Shown here in pieces: positions 47,952 through 56,688 of a stretch of DNA of 63,363 nucleotides (position 1 is its first letter; the number at the start of each line of letters is the position of its first letter). This stretch comes from Candidatus Nitrosocosmicus sp. (GTDB taxonomy: Archaea; Thermoproteota; Nitrososphaeria; Nitrososphaerales; Nitrososphaeraceae): the NCBI GenBank assembly GCA_025934495.1, contig JAICXY010000005.1:1-63363 (forward strand). Reading direction: 5' to 3'. Both the position numbers and the translations under genes were made by a program. The notes under the pieces were generated by a model that saw nothing but the letters and a program-made list of their open reading frames with translations, ran no database searches and was not told the origin of the DNA.

Positions 47952-49184
47952 TCATTCAATAATTTTAAAATTAATATTCTGATTTTTAAATAATTCAATT
48001 AATGTATTTGATTGATCTCTATTTTCAAACTCCAAACTAAGGTAAACACCGGCAGTTCCGACTGGAATATTTGAACTAAGTCTATCATGAACAACTTCTA
48101 CTATATTTACATGGGCTTTTGAAATTTCATCTACAATATTTTTCAAGGCTCCCGGTTTATCAGGTAGTTCTACAAATATTTTTAATAATCGACCTGTCTG
48201 CATTAATCCTTTTGCAACAACCTGTCCTAAAAGATACATATCAACATTCCCTCCAGAAATTATGGAAACAATATTTTTATTTCGAGATTTACACTTTTCA
48301 TCAGTTATGAGATATGCTAATGAAGCAGCTCCGGCCGGTTCTGCTACTATTTTTGATCTTTCCATTAGCAAAAACATTGTTTTTACAATCGAAAGATCAT
48401 CTATTAAAACAATTTCATCTACATATTTTTTTACCATTTCAAATGTCAGATTTCCCGGAGTTTTAACAGATATTCCATCGGCAATGGTGTATCCTGTTTG
48501 AAGTTTAGTTATTTTATTTTCTTGTAAAGATTTTTTCATTGTAGGAAAAGCTGTAGATTCTACCCCAATAATTTTTACATCCGGTTTAAGAGATTTAAAA
48601 ACTAATGCAATACCAGCAATTAAACCCCCTCCCCCAACTGGAATATAGATTTCGTCAATTTGCTTTAACTCGTGAATTATTTCTAAACCAATAGTACCTT
48701 GCCCTGCAATAACATATGGATCTTCAAAAGCAGGAATTATGGTTTTGTTTTCTCGTTCTGCAATTTCTTTTATAAATGATGATGATTCATCATAATCTTT
48801 TCCATATAATATCACTTTTGCCCCATAAGATTTGGTAGCAGATATTTTTGCAGGGGATGCATTTTGTGGCATAACTATTGTACATGGTATTTTACCTCTA
48901 GAAGAAGCATAAGCTACTCCTTGAGCATGATTGCCCGCTGAAGCAGCTATTACCCCATTTCTCTTTAAATCTTCAGCCAAGCTATTTATTTTTGTAATCG
49001 CACCTCTTACCTTAAAAGATCCGGTTTTTTGCAGACATTCAAGTTTTAAATAAACATTATTTCCACATATATCGGAAAATGTATTTGACCTTATTATGTC
49101 AATTTTTCTAATATTCGACTGTGACAATATTTTTTGAGCTTCTTTTATATTTTCTAAATCTATAACGGAAATTTTTTTTCCCAA
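47952..49184 (-). CDS. ilvA: threonine ammonia-lyase (threonine dehydratase) with ACT domain
   Basis: 410 residues from TTG 49184. A fold-type II PLP enzyme: KTGSFKVRGA holds the PLP Lys (~60), ASAGNHAQGVAYAS (~85) the substrate loop, and VGGGGLIAGIAL (~185) the phosphate-binding glycines. SGGNVDMYLL closes the catalytic part. An ACT domain follows (IFVELPDKPGALKNIVDEIS), the pattern of TdcB/IlvA short forms. It converts threonine to 2-oxobutyrate and ammonia, for isoleucine synthesis or threonine catabolism. The ACT domain suggests amino-acid control. It is convergent with the HMG-CoA synthase gene. The symbol is by family; a catabolic TdcB role is equally possible. Confidence 0.88.
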   Translation of the reverse strand: MGKKISVIDLENIKEAQKILSQSNIRKIDIIRSNTFSDICGNNVYLKLECLQKTGSFKVRGAITKINSLAEDLKRNGVIAASAGNHAQGVAYASSRGKIPCTIVMPQNASPAKISATKSYGAKVILYGKDYDESSSFIKEIAERENKTIIPAFEDPYVIAGQGTIGLEIIHELKQIDEIYIPVGGGGLIAGIALVFKSLKPDVKIIGVESTAFPTMKKSLQENKITKLQTGYTIADGISVKTPGNLTFEMVKKYVDEIVLIDDLSIVKTMFLLMERSKIVAEPAGAASLAYLITDEKCKSRNKNIVSIISGGNVDMYLLGQVVAKGLMQTGRLLKIFVELPDKPGALKNIVDEISKAHVNIVEVVHDRLSSNIPVGTAGVYLSLEFENRDQSNTLIELFKNQNINFKIIE

Positions 49185-49358
49185 TTAAGAAAAGATTTTA
49201 GGTTTATTTAAATATAGAGGTTAACAGTATCGGCAGAGTATTCTGTAGAGAACAGTCGAGGTCTGTTTGCCAATACAAACTAATGATAAGTGGATCTTTA
49301 AATAAAAAACCGGATATAATGTATTTAGGGCTATAAATATTACAAATAATAATCTTCT

Positions 49359-50237
49359 TTAAGTGTTTTTTTTAAAAAGTTCAATAATAGAAGAAAACTC
49401 TTGTTCTATTCTTATAAATTCTGTTTTTTTAATTTTTTCAAAATCGATTACCGAAGTCTTTTGATGAGTTTTTTTATTTATTATAAACTCCATATCCATA
49501 TTGAATGCTATTCCTTCTTCGCCGATCATCAATTTATTAGAGTCAATTGATGCCAGATTTATTTGATATAGCTCAATCATAAGATTTTCAAGGTCCTTTT
49601 TTAAAGTTTCTAATAATTGAAAATTTTGTCTTAATTGGGGATAATTATCTTCCAAATTAGATGCTTTTTCAGAAAGATCTTCCGATAGATTTTGTTTGGT
49701 AAAAAGTTCTTCAAATAACTCAGTATTTCCTATTTCTTTATATCCTAAATTATCTAATTCTTGTTTTATAATTTGATTTCCTTTTTTCGAAATTTCCTGC
49801 TTGATATTAAAATTATTTTCTTCCAATTCCCTAATTTTCTTATTTATATTAATAACATTTTTATCAAGTTTATAAAATAAAAGTGAATGAAACTGTATGC
49901 CAAAATAGATGTAAAAATAATAACGTTCTATTTCATTATTCATTTGTAAAAAAATTCTATGTAAATCATCTGTTTTTGTAGATTGTACAGGAACAACTTT
50001 CCAACTTTTAAGTGATTTGGCTTCTTTTTCTTTATTAAAAAAATAATTCAATACTCTATTTGGATCAAAAGTATTTGTTTCAATAACGGTAAAATCTGCC
50101 AACATGACCTTCATTTGTATAGTTTCAAGGTTTTTTTTTATGGAGTTTTCAAAACTATCCCTAAGATCTCCATCTATTTTATTTATGAACTTTATAAATT
50201 CATTATTATTTCCTTTTTCATTAATAGGCAATCTCAT
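49359..50237 (-). CDS. hypothetical coiled-coil protein
   Basis: 292 residues from ATG 50237, soluble, rich in Glu, Lys, Asn and Ile. The first third looks globular (residues ~1-110, with MKVMLADFTVIETNTFDPNR). Residues ~128-165 and ~190-225 form coiled coils (NINKKIRELEENNFNIKQEI and LRQNFQLLETLKKDLENLMI). A short C-terminal strand-rich end has FNMDMEFIINK. No motif for an enzyme or membrane segment. The gene stands alone, with 174 bases to threonine dehydratase downstream and a long decayed region upstream. I do not recognise it. Confidence 0.6.
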   Translation of the reverse strand: MRLPINEKGNNNEFIKFINKIDGDLRDSFENSIKKNLETIQMKVMLADFTVIETNTFDPNRVLNYFFNKEKEAKSLKSWKVVPVQSTKTDDLHRIFLQMNNEIERYYFYIYFGIQFHSLLFYKLDKNVININKKIRELEENNFNIKQEISKKGNQIIKQELDNLGYKEIGNTELFEELFTKQNLSEDLSEKASNLEDNYPQLRQNFQLLETLKKDLENLMIELYQINLASIDSNKLMIGEEGIAFNMDMEFIINKKTHQKTSVIDFEKIKKTEFIRIEQEFSSIIELFKKNT

Positions 50238-51043
50238 TAAAATTTACTATTAAAATATACTAATTATTAGTTAAATAGGCTACTATGTATGACATATAGG
50301 TGAGGTTTTAAAACGATGTAGAAATATAAAACGCTCTAATTATAATACCACAACTAGTAAATAAATAGATATTTAAAGGGTATTATTGTCCATTAAATTT
50401 AACTCTAATATAAATAGAATTAATACATTTAAAACAGCTCAAATTTATCAAAAAAATTATGGTTCAGATGTAAAAGTTCAAAAGCATCCACAATAAAGAT
50501 ATAAGGAAAAGGAAAATAGATTGGCGGCTTTATTATATTACTATCTTGATTAATACCTCCTCTTAATACAGTCGTTTTGTGTCAATAAAAAATTGAAAAG
50601 TAAAAAAGTATCAAAATTGCTATTGAATAAGATACAAATAATGAATGTTAGAGCACAATGTGTAAGATATTGTGAAATGATAAAGCTAAATCCAATACCA
50701 GTAGGTAATAGATCTAAATTATATCCAATTTTTTAGATATCAATTCTTAAATATGATCCGCTTTTTTGATTTTGAGTGAGTTAGAGAAGCAGTATTGAAT
50801 GAACAGATATTAAAAATCCTAAATACAATGTATTTTAGTTCCTTTGAATTATAGAAATTGAGTATACATTACAATCATAAATGAACTCTTTTTACAGGTC
50901 TCTCGACAAGATGACGCAGTCTAAAGTTAACAGTCGAGTAAGGAATGCTATATATAATTACGTAAAATAATTCTGCTTGTTGTAATCAACAAAATTATTG
51001 CCGTATTTTTTTAATTTATTCTCAAGTTTTTAATAATAACATA
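50238..51043. other. decayed intergenic stretch
   Basis: About 800 bases. Bases 50590-50730 give one protein-like fragment (KLKSKKVSKLLLNKIQIMN, then VRAQCVRYCEMIKLNPIPVG) that ends at a TAG; it has no start and looks like debris. The rest shows nothing. Confidence 0.4.
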
Positions 51044-52099
51044 CTTTGTTACATGATTCCTCTTTCCCAAATACATTTAGCCAACATCTCTCAAGAAATT
51101 ATCTTAAATGGTCTCACTACATCTAATAATTCTTGTTAGATATAGTGATGAAATATTACTATGCTTTGATGTTATAGACAACTGGAATGCCGAATTAAAA
51201 GAGATGGACAAAGCCAATGTTGGAGTAAGACCCATTTCATTATCCAGATACCTCCTTCCTTCTTTTACTGCTTGCAGATGCCAAGATATACTTTCATCTT
51301 CCATCTAGAAGGCTAAAGAGGATATTGCAAAGGCATACCAAAGGAAAAGTAATTTTCATTCCTGATTTTACAACAATAAACATAGAAGAATAAACAGTAG
51401 ATATCAAGATAAAAAATATGGATAATAAACATAAGGATTCTAAAGACGAATGTATTATCATTGGGTAGATAGTAGAGGTATCAAGGTTACCCATAGAGAT
51501 AAGTAGAAGGATGAGGGAGAAAGGTCATATAAAAAAAGAAAGGATATTTAGAAATACATATAGTATTAGCAGTTAATGTGAAGAACAAGAAAATTCTTTC
51601 TCTAATAAAGGTAAGGACAAATAAACGCTTTCATGATGACAGCAAGGCGTTACCAGGATTGATTGAGGATATTGTAAAATCAGATAGTATCATAGTAATA
51701 AGCAAAATATTTGATGATGGGTACTATGAAGGTAATGACATTTTTAGATATCGGACAAATAATGGAATCTTAACATGCATTAAAGTGAGAAAGAATGCTA
51801 GAGTTGGGTGGATGGAAAAAGGAAATATTCTTCGAAATCTCTTCTCCATTATATTTCAAAAAAAATGATTTACAAAATTGGAAAGAGGATAGCATTGTAA
51901 GCTATGAATAAAGGTGGTAGTTTGCTGGAACTGTATTTTCTACTATAAAAAGAATGTTTGATGGTGAATATGTATACCAGAGATTGTTAGACTGAAAAAT
52001 AGGTACAAGATATAATGTTAAAAGCGTCCTTGTACAATTAGTTGATATCGATTTATACAAAATTCATCATAAAATTAAAAGTATAGAAATCATGCAACA
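51044..52099 (+). mobile_element. decayed IS element (copy B) of the 5.4-kb family
   Basis: Left end CTTTGTTACATGATTCC (51044-51060), right end AATCATGCAACA (52088-52099), inverted repeats of the same family as at 5387. Total ~1056 bp, the longest copy here and so the best guide to the intact element. Plus-strand fragments keep the transposase order: a start equivalent to WSHYI-NSC, then LLCFDVIDNWNAELKEMDKA, IPDFTTINI, and the last third, open from 51578 to 51868 (LSLIKVRTNKRFHDD, KSDSIIVISKIFDDGYYEGN, then TCIKVRKNARVGW). DGYYEGND holds a likely catalytic Asp. Many stops earlier make it dead; the 96-residue frame is part of this relic. Confidence 0.78.
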
Positions 52100-52225
52100 C
52101 TGTAATTGACAAATCAAAACAAGCACATTCTCTTTACATTAAAGATTATTCAAGTACTTACATAACTTCGAACATAATAATACCATATCAATAGATTAAA
52201 ATAATATATTATAATTTAATATGCA

Positions 52226-52474
52226 ATGCCTACTGCATATATTTTGATAAACAGTATTTTAGGAAAGGAAGAAGAAATAATAAAACAAATTTCACAAATA
52301 AATAAAGTTAAAGAGGTGAGAGGTACCTATGGAGTACATGATATTTTCGTAAAGATTCAAACCGAATCTGTAGACGAAATGAATAATACCATCACATCAA
52401 ACATTAGAAAAATAAATGGTATAACATCAACAGTAACCCTCGTTTCAATACCCGAGCAAGGTGGAAAAGATTAA
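52226..52474 (+). CDS. stand-alone Lrp/AsnC ligand-binding (RAM) domain
   Basis: 82 residues from ATG 52226. The whole protein is one AsnC C-terminal domain: AYILINSILGKEEEIIKQIS, then VKEVRGTYGVHDIFVKIQTE, and a last strand GITSTVTLVSI. The usual N-terminal helix-turn-helix is absent. The beta-alpha-beta-beta-alpha-beta fold pairs into rings and binds amino acids. Such stand-alone proteins are common in archaea and may act as sensors or as partners of full-length regulators. The gene follows the IS relic at a gap of 127 bases and is convergent with two small minus-strand genes. Confidence 0.85.
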   Translation: MPTAYILINSILGKEEEIIKQISQINKVKEVRGTYGVHDIFVKIQTESVDEMNNTITSNIRKINGITSTVTLVSIPEQGGKD

Positions 52475-52490
52475 AAACTTTTAATTATTT

Positions 52491-52548
52491 TTAAGACCAT
52501 ATAAAATTAAAAGAGTGATTTTTTAAGACCATATAAAATTAAAAGAGT
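52491..52548. repeat. 26-bp direct repeat overlapping a gene's 3' end
   Basis: TTAAGACCATATAAAATTAA plus AAGAGT occurs twice with a 32-base period (52491-52516 and 52523-52548). The second copy encodes the last residues of the small membrane protein at 52507-52719, and the first lies just past its stop, so the gene's tail has been duplicated. Confidence 0.85.
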
Positions 52549-52719
52549 AGTTAATCCCACACTTACCCAGCCAATAGACCCAACTATTAGAAATATTATA
52601 TAAATAGGTATTAAAAGAGCCACTGCAGATATTGCAGCACCCATACACCATATTAAAAGTAAAATTTGTATATTAATATTTGATATTATCGTATGTCTTT
52701 TAACCTCGAATGTCTTCAT
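52507..52719 (-). CDS. small two-helix membrane protein
   Basis: 70 residues from ATG 52719 (an in-frame TTG precedes it). A basic, polar start (MKTFEVKRHTIISN) is followed by two hydrophobic segments, IQILLLIWCMGAAISAVALL and IIFLIVGSIGWVSVGLTTLL, then LYGLKKSLF. The start overlaps the end of the upstream gene by 20 bases, so translation is probably coupled. The 3' end lies in a duplicated 26-bp repeat. Function unknown; the pair with a zinc-binding mini-protein is likely an operon. Confidence 0.6.
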   Translation of the reverse strand: MKTFEVKRHTIISNINIQILLLIWCMGAAISAVALLIPIYIIFLIVGSIGWVSVGLTTLLILYGLKKSLF

Positions 52720-52855
52720 CAAAACCTTGTAACATATTCAAAATTTTTCCACAATTGTTACACATTTGATATTCTACAAAATCAAAATCATTATACCTTC
52801 GATAAGCAAAAACATCCTTGTGAGAACAAAAAATTTTTTTTAAGTTTGTTTTCAT
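52700..52855 (-). CDS. small Cys-rich protein, likely zinc-binding
   Basis: 51 residues from ATG 52855. An upstream start at 52909 lies inside the tRNA gene and is discarded. The Cys/His pattern is FCSHKDVF at the start, then CNNCGK in the middle, which would make a Cys/His plus CxxC metal site. The C-terminus is acidic (LQGFDEDIRG). It overlaps the start of the downstream membrane protein gene, suggesting coupled expression. It lies 29 bases past the 3' end of tRNA-Phe on the same strand and could share its promoter. I do not recognise a named family. Confidence 0.6.
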   Translation of the reverse strand: MKTNLKKIFCSHKDVFAYRRYNDFDFVEYQMCNNCGKILNMLQGFDEDIRG

Positions 52856-52884
52856 TATTGACACATTCCAACATTTTCTATTAG

Positions 52885-52977
52885 TGCCGCCGGTGAGATT
52901 TGAGCTCACGACAGCTCGGTCTTCAGCTTCACCCTATTTTAATAGTCGAGTGCTCTTCCAGGCTGAGCTACGACGGC
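52885..52977 (-). tRNA. tRNA-Phe (GAA) with a 19-nt intron
   Basis: On the minus strand the 5' strand GCCGTCG pairs with the 3' strand CGGCGGC, followed by discriminator A (no CCA encoded). The D arm is GCTC...GAGC and the T arm GTGAG-loop-CTCAC. Removing bases 52928-52946 restores an anticodon stem CTCGG/CCGAG with loop CTGAAGA, giving anticodon GAA (52922-52924), phenylalanine. The mature tRNA would be 74 nt. The intron sits between tRNA positions 30 and 31, in the stem, and not at the common 37/38 place. Confidence 0.92.
52928..52946 (-). other. non-canonical intron of tRNA-Phe
   Basis: Sequence ACTATTAAAATAGGGTGAA on the RNA strand. It is the only placement that gives a perfect 5-bp anticodon stem; shifting by one base either way leaves a mismatch. 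The intron holds a small hairpin, CTAT-TAAA-ATAG. Archaeal splicing endonuclease cuts bulge-helix-bulge structures, and non-canonical sites like this need the broader-specificity enzyme found in some archaeal groups. Confidence 0.8.
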
Positions 52978-52995
52978 ACATGCGTATTTTGTACT

Positions 52996-53012
52996 TTTTA
53001 AATATATATATA
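52996..53012 (-). promoter_or_regulatory. candidate TATA box for tRNA-Phe
   Basis: On the minus strand the stretch reads ATATATATATTTAAAAA, about 20-35 bases upstream of the tRNA 5' end, which fits an archaeal TATA box. The AT-rich background weakens the call. Confidence 0.45.
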
Positions 53013-53135
53013 TTATTGCTTTGCTTTAAAGTATAAATAGCAGTAATATTTTAGGGTTAAATTAATAAGTTCAATATTGTAGAAAAATCAATCAAAATCC
53101 TAATTAAGGATTAATAATATTTAAAATAATTAGCG

Positions 53136-53321
53136 ATGATAAATCAAGAAAACCTAAGCAGTTCGGCTAATGAGTCATCCTCACTTTTAGAAAGCCCTGA
53201 AGAGAAAAAAAGAAGGTTTCTTATAGAATTTGAAAATCCTTTCAAGTGTGATAAATGCAATGAACGGTTTAAAAAGAAAAAATATTTGAGGGAACACAAA
53301 TCTGAGGTTCATGCATATTAA
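53136..53321 (+). CDS. C2H2 zinc-finger mini-protein
   Basis: 61 residues from ATG 53136. One finger at the C-terminus: FKCDKCNERFKKKKYLREH then KSEVH, i.e. C-x2-C-x12-H-x4-H, with the finger tip very basic (KKKK), good for nucleic-acid binding. The N-terminus is Ser/Glu-rich and probably disordered. It is a second, different C2H2 mini-protein beside the one at 24621-24800. It is divergent from tRNA-Phe and precedes the cobalamin adenosyltransferase gene by 94 bases on the same strand. Confidence 0.8.
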   Translation: MINQENLSSSANESSSLLESPEEKKRRFLIEFENPFKCDKCNERFKKKKYLREHKSEVHAY

Positions 53322-53415
53322 TTCCTATTTATAGATAAGCTTTTATTATTTAATTTTTTAATACATCCTACGGCTTTATATATTAATGATAAAATTAATT
53401 AATACAATATAATAT

Positions 53416-53970
53416 ATGAAAATTTATACTAGAACTGGTGATAATGGAGAAACTAGTCTTTTCAATGGTATACGTGTAAAAAAAAATAACAAAAGAATAA
53501 TAACTTATGGAACAATAGATGAAGTTAATAGCCACATAGGAGTACTTTTATACTATATAAGACAAGATGAAAGACTAAAAGACATTGAAGATCTTTTATT
53601 TAAAACACAAAATCAGTTGTTTATTTTAGGTAGCGATTTAGCAAATCCTGATATAAAATCAAATGATTATCCTAGAATTAATAACGAGGATGTAATTTAT
53701 ATTGAAAAAACAATAGATAAACTAGAAGAAACACTTGAACCGCTAAAATCTTTTATTTTACCCGGAGGATCTATTGAAGCTTCATATTGTCATATAATTA
53801 GAACAGTGGTTAGAAGAGCAGAGGTAAATATTACTAGTTTATTTATAGATGGCGATATTAATAAAAACTGTTTAATTTATTTAAACAGATTATCGGATCT
53901 TTTTTTTATACTCTCTAGAGTTATTAACAAACGCAAAAATTTTCAAGATATACCATGGAAACCATCATAA
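53416..53970 (+). CDS. cob(I)alamin adenosyltransferase, PduO type
   Basis: 184 residues from ATG 53416. PduO-type motifs: IYTRTGDNGETSLFNG (residues ~3-18, the ATP-binding start), GTIDEVNSHIGVL (~35), LFILGSDLANP (~75), FILPGGSIEASYCHIIRTVVRRAE (~118-141 region; the RR-E pair is catalytic) and LIYLNRLSDLFFILSRV. The enzyme moves the adenosyl group of ATP to cobalamin to make adenosylcobalamin, for B12-dependent enzymes such as methylmalonyl-CoA mutase. Its length is normal. The start is supported by the family's conserved TRTGD close to the N-terminus. No other cobalamin gene is near. Confidence 0.92.
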   Translation: MKIYTRTGDNGETSLFNGIRVKKNNKRIITYGTIDEVNSHIGVLLYYIRQDERLKDIEDLLFKTQNQLFILGSDLANPDIKSNDYPRINNEDVIYIEKTIDKLEETLEPLKSFILPGGSIEASYCHIIRTVVRRAEVNITSLFIDGDINKNCLIYLNRLSDLFFILSRVINKRKNFQDIPWKPS

Positions 53971-54394
53971 TTCTAATTATACTTCATAAAAATTAGATAG
54001 AGAGGGATAGATTAAACGTATTTAAACTATAATATATTATTTGCAGCCTCTAATGATATAGTGTCATATTGTTAGAATGATCTATAAAAAAAACAAATAT
54101 CATAAGAAAAATAAATTATTTGATTTTTTTTTAAATTGATATCTATAGAAATAAAAGAAATAAAATTTTTATATCTATCTTTAAGATAGTATCTAATAAG
54201 TAAGTTTTGTAGATTTACAAAACCGTATTCAATTTTGAGAAAAATTGTAATAAGCTAAAAATAAAAATAAGTTGATTAAAAGGATTCATTAAAATTAAAT
54301 TTTATAAGTCAACCTTTCTTTTTTATTTAAAGGACAAATAAAACCTATAATTTTTTTAAAAAGAATTAAATTGATTTTATTTTCGTTTGAAGAT

Positions 54395-54559
54395 ATGACG
54401 CAGATCACAAACGTTTTGCTTATGTTGATATTTACCATATTTTTATCAATTATTGCGACTTTTTTGACAATTATTATAGACAAGATATTTGATATACACA
54501 CTCTAGTGACGAATATCCCTCGATTAATTACATATAGTTATTTTATAGATATTAAATAA
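54395..54559 (+). CDS. possible small membrane peptide
   Basis: 54 residues from ATG 54395 with one long hydrophobic stretch, VLLMLIFTIFLSIIATFLTI. An overlapping minus-strand frame (54295-54501) makes it uncertain which, if either, is real. Hydrophobic frames arise easily in AT-rich DNA, so the call is weak. Confidence 0.25.
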   Translation: MTQITNVLLMLIFTIFLSIIATFLTIIIDKIFDIHTLVTNIPRLITYSYFIDIK

Positions 54560-55586
54560 AACACATATTAGATCAAAATTATAAAACAGCTTTTATGTAA
54601 ATGATTTTATTTGAAATACAATTTCATTGTTTTCCTAAATAAGATTGATAAAAAAGCCCATGTTCTTTAAATCATTCATTGAGAGTCTAACAGCAGTAAA
54701 ATAGTTTAATAATACATACAACAAGGAAGTCAAAAAGAGAAGGCAAATATTAAATGCAGCAATTATCAAAAATAAAAAATAGGGATCGATCCATAGATGC
54801 AAGAAAGCATCGCCTCATCCATTTGTTATTTATTTCATTGCTTTCCTTTGACGGTTATCAAAAAAAAATACTACTGCTTTTTCAAATCATTCACTGCTGC
54901 CTTGACGTACGAGTTCAATAATATTTACAATAAAGAGATATTATGATAATATAAACAGCAGAGGTATACAACACAACGTTCATCTTTTAAAAGAAAGAAA
55001 GAGAAAGAGGAATATTGGTGCTGTTATAAGTTAGACCTTTCAAACTTGACCTATGGAATAGATTTCTAATTCTTTTAGTGTACTATCTTTTTATATAACT
55101 TACACTTTCTAGTTTTCTCTTTGATTTAGATGAACAACATCTTTGTAGAGATATACAAAGATTGAGACTAGTAATAAGAGAATGTTTACTTACCAATCCC
55201 ACAGAAAACAATAGATAAAACAAAAAACATACTAAAGACATCGGTAGTAGAGGAAATAGTAGAGAATTATTTTTTAAGGTTTCTAAATAGGCAGAGATCT
55301 AGTATATGAAAGACCGAACCAAAGAATACTTTGATGATTGCTTTCCTATTAAAAAGAGAAATTGTAAACTAAGGTATGTTCAAAAAATGGTTAAATATAT
55401 TTGCTAATATGCGTAATAAGAAAAGTAATCATAACTTTATAGTGCCGAGATTGCCTTTTTATTCAAAATATATAAATGTTATAGAACTTGTATTACAAAT
55501 ATAATTACAAAGGCGATATTAAATACCTTATAAAACTGAATAATTAATATAAACGATATAGGTGTACATTTTAAGACGTAAATGGT
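54560..55586. other. decayed intergenic region with coding debris
   Basis: About 1 kb with no intact gene. Fragments in mixed frames include RDRSIDARKHRLIHLLFISL (54784 on) and KDRTKEYFDDCFPIKKRNCK followed by LRYVQKMVKY (55307 on). These look like the tail of one dead gene, perhaps a transposase, but I cannot name the family. Confidence 0.4.
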
Positions 55587-56171
55587 ATGAAAAAAAAACG
55601 AGATAATCGAGCTAATAAAATTATAAGAAATAAAAAAATTAATAAATTTATTATGATTGGTGTAATTATTGTTGCTGCCCTTATAGTTGGTTTTGCAGTT
55701 ACAAATATTAAATTTTCATCAAATGCGAATGCTGCAGCACCGATTGATGGCATTAAATGCGAGGCTATGGAACAAACTATATTTCATATACATGCAAAAT
55801 TGAACATATTCATTAATGGTCAAAATTATACCGTTCCTGCTCTAATCGGTATAAAGAATAATTGTTTCTATTGGTTACATACACATGATACGACAGGGAT
55901 TATCCATATCGAATCACCTTCAAATAGGACATATAATTTGGGTGAATTTTTTGATATATGGAAACAGAAATTGACTAATAATCAGATACTTAATCATACA
56001 GCCAGCAGTACTAATCCTTTGAGCCTTTATGTTAACGGAAAAAAGGTTCCTAGTGGAACAAATTATAGAGATATTGTTCTACATGCTCATGATGTGATAA
56101 CAATAGTATATGGTAAGCCTCCAAAAACAATCCCCATAAAGGCAGACTTTTCCTCTGTGGATGCTCCATAG
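55587..56171 (+). CDS. membrane-anchored His-rich extracytoplasmic protein
   Basis: 194 residues from ATG 55587. A very basic N-terminus (KKKRDNRANKIIRNKKINK) precedes one membrane segment, IMIGVIIVAALIVGFAV, so the rest lies outside. The outer domain has IKCEAMEQTIFHIHAKLNIF, then CFYWLHTHDTTGIIHIESP and a later VLHAHDVITIVYG. The pattern of HIHAKL and LHTHD...IHIE with two cysteines (KCEAM and NNCFYW) suggests a metal site or a disulfide. I have no family name. Similar His-patterned exported proteins occur in other Thaumarchaeota by my recollection. It stands alone between decayed DNA and a convergent zinc-ribbon gene. Confidence 0.65.
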   Translation: MKKKRDNRANKIIRNKKINKFIMIGVIIVAALIVGFAVTNIKFSSNANAAAPIDGIKCEAMEQTIFHIHAKLNIFINGQNYTVPALIGIKNNCFYWLHTHDTTGIIHIESPSNRTYNLGEFFDIWKQKLTNNQILNHTASSTNPLSLYVNGKKVPSGTNYRDIVLHAHDVITIVYGKPPKTIPIKADFSSVDAP

Positions 56172-56460
56172 TATTTATCAAAAACAATACTTTTTTTTAA
56201 TATCTTTTTTTAACAAATTAAAAATTTAAAATCCATAAAAACTATGAAAAAGGTCAAATAATGCAGTATATAACCATGATTTAACTTTTTTGAATATTTA
56301 CCTAACTATAATAATTATAAATTATTTTTTTCAGTTTCTTAAAATTGTTATGGAGTATAATTATAATGTAATGCCATTTAAAAAATTGAATGATTTAAAA
56401 TAAGAAAATAAAAAGAACCGACATAACCTTATAAATTATCAGTGAATATCTTTTGAATTG

Positions 56461-56688
56461 TTATTTATTATCGATTCTAATAATTTTACAATTTTTACAA
56501 TAATATTCCCTCTTATTGATCATTTCTAATTTTCCATGACATTTATAACAAACAAGACGTTGTTTTTCATCTAGTTTCTTTTTTATCATTTTGATGGCAA
56601 ATGGAACAATAATTGAGGTCAATATATAGGCTAACAAACGATTCAATAAACCATTGAATTTTGAACCATTATTATTAGATTTTTTCAT
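56461..56688 (-). CDS. small membrane protein with a C-terminal zinc ribbon
   Basis: 75 residues from ATG 56688. One hydrophobic segment, LAYILTSIIVPFAIKMI, is followed by a basic stretch and a zinc-ribbon CYKCHGKLEMINKREYYCKNCK (two CxxC pairs separated by 14 residues). The ribbon would face the cytoplasm if the positive residues after the helix stay inside. Small one-helix proteins with a ribbon are frequent in archaea and mostly unassigned. It stands alone between the His-rich protein gene and an unknown gene. Confidence 0.6.
   Translation of the reverse strand: MKKSNNNGSKFNGLLNRLLAYILTSIIVPFAIKMIKKKLDEKQRLVCYKCHGKLEMINKREYYCKNCKIIRIDNK

Noticed and set aside
50890-50960. Possible tRNA or structured RNA near GACGCAGTC
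   Set aside because: No acceptor stem or T arm can be formed.
51578-51868. 96-residue open frame as a gene
   Set aside because: It is the catalytic part of the decayed IS transposase, bounded by the element's inverted repeats.
52856-52909. Upstream start for the Cys-rich mini-protein
   Set aside because: The extra residues would come from the 3' part of tRNA-Phe; ATG 52855 is the sensible start.
54295-54501. 68-residue minus-strand frame
   Set aside because: Overlaps another hydrophobic frame on the opposite strand; no motif supports it.
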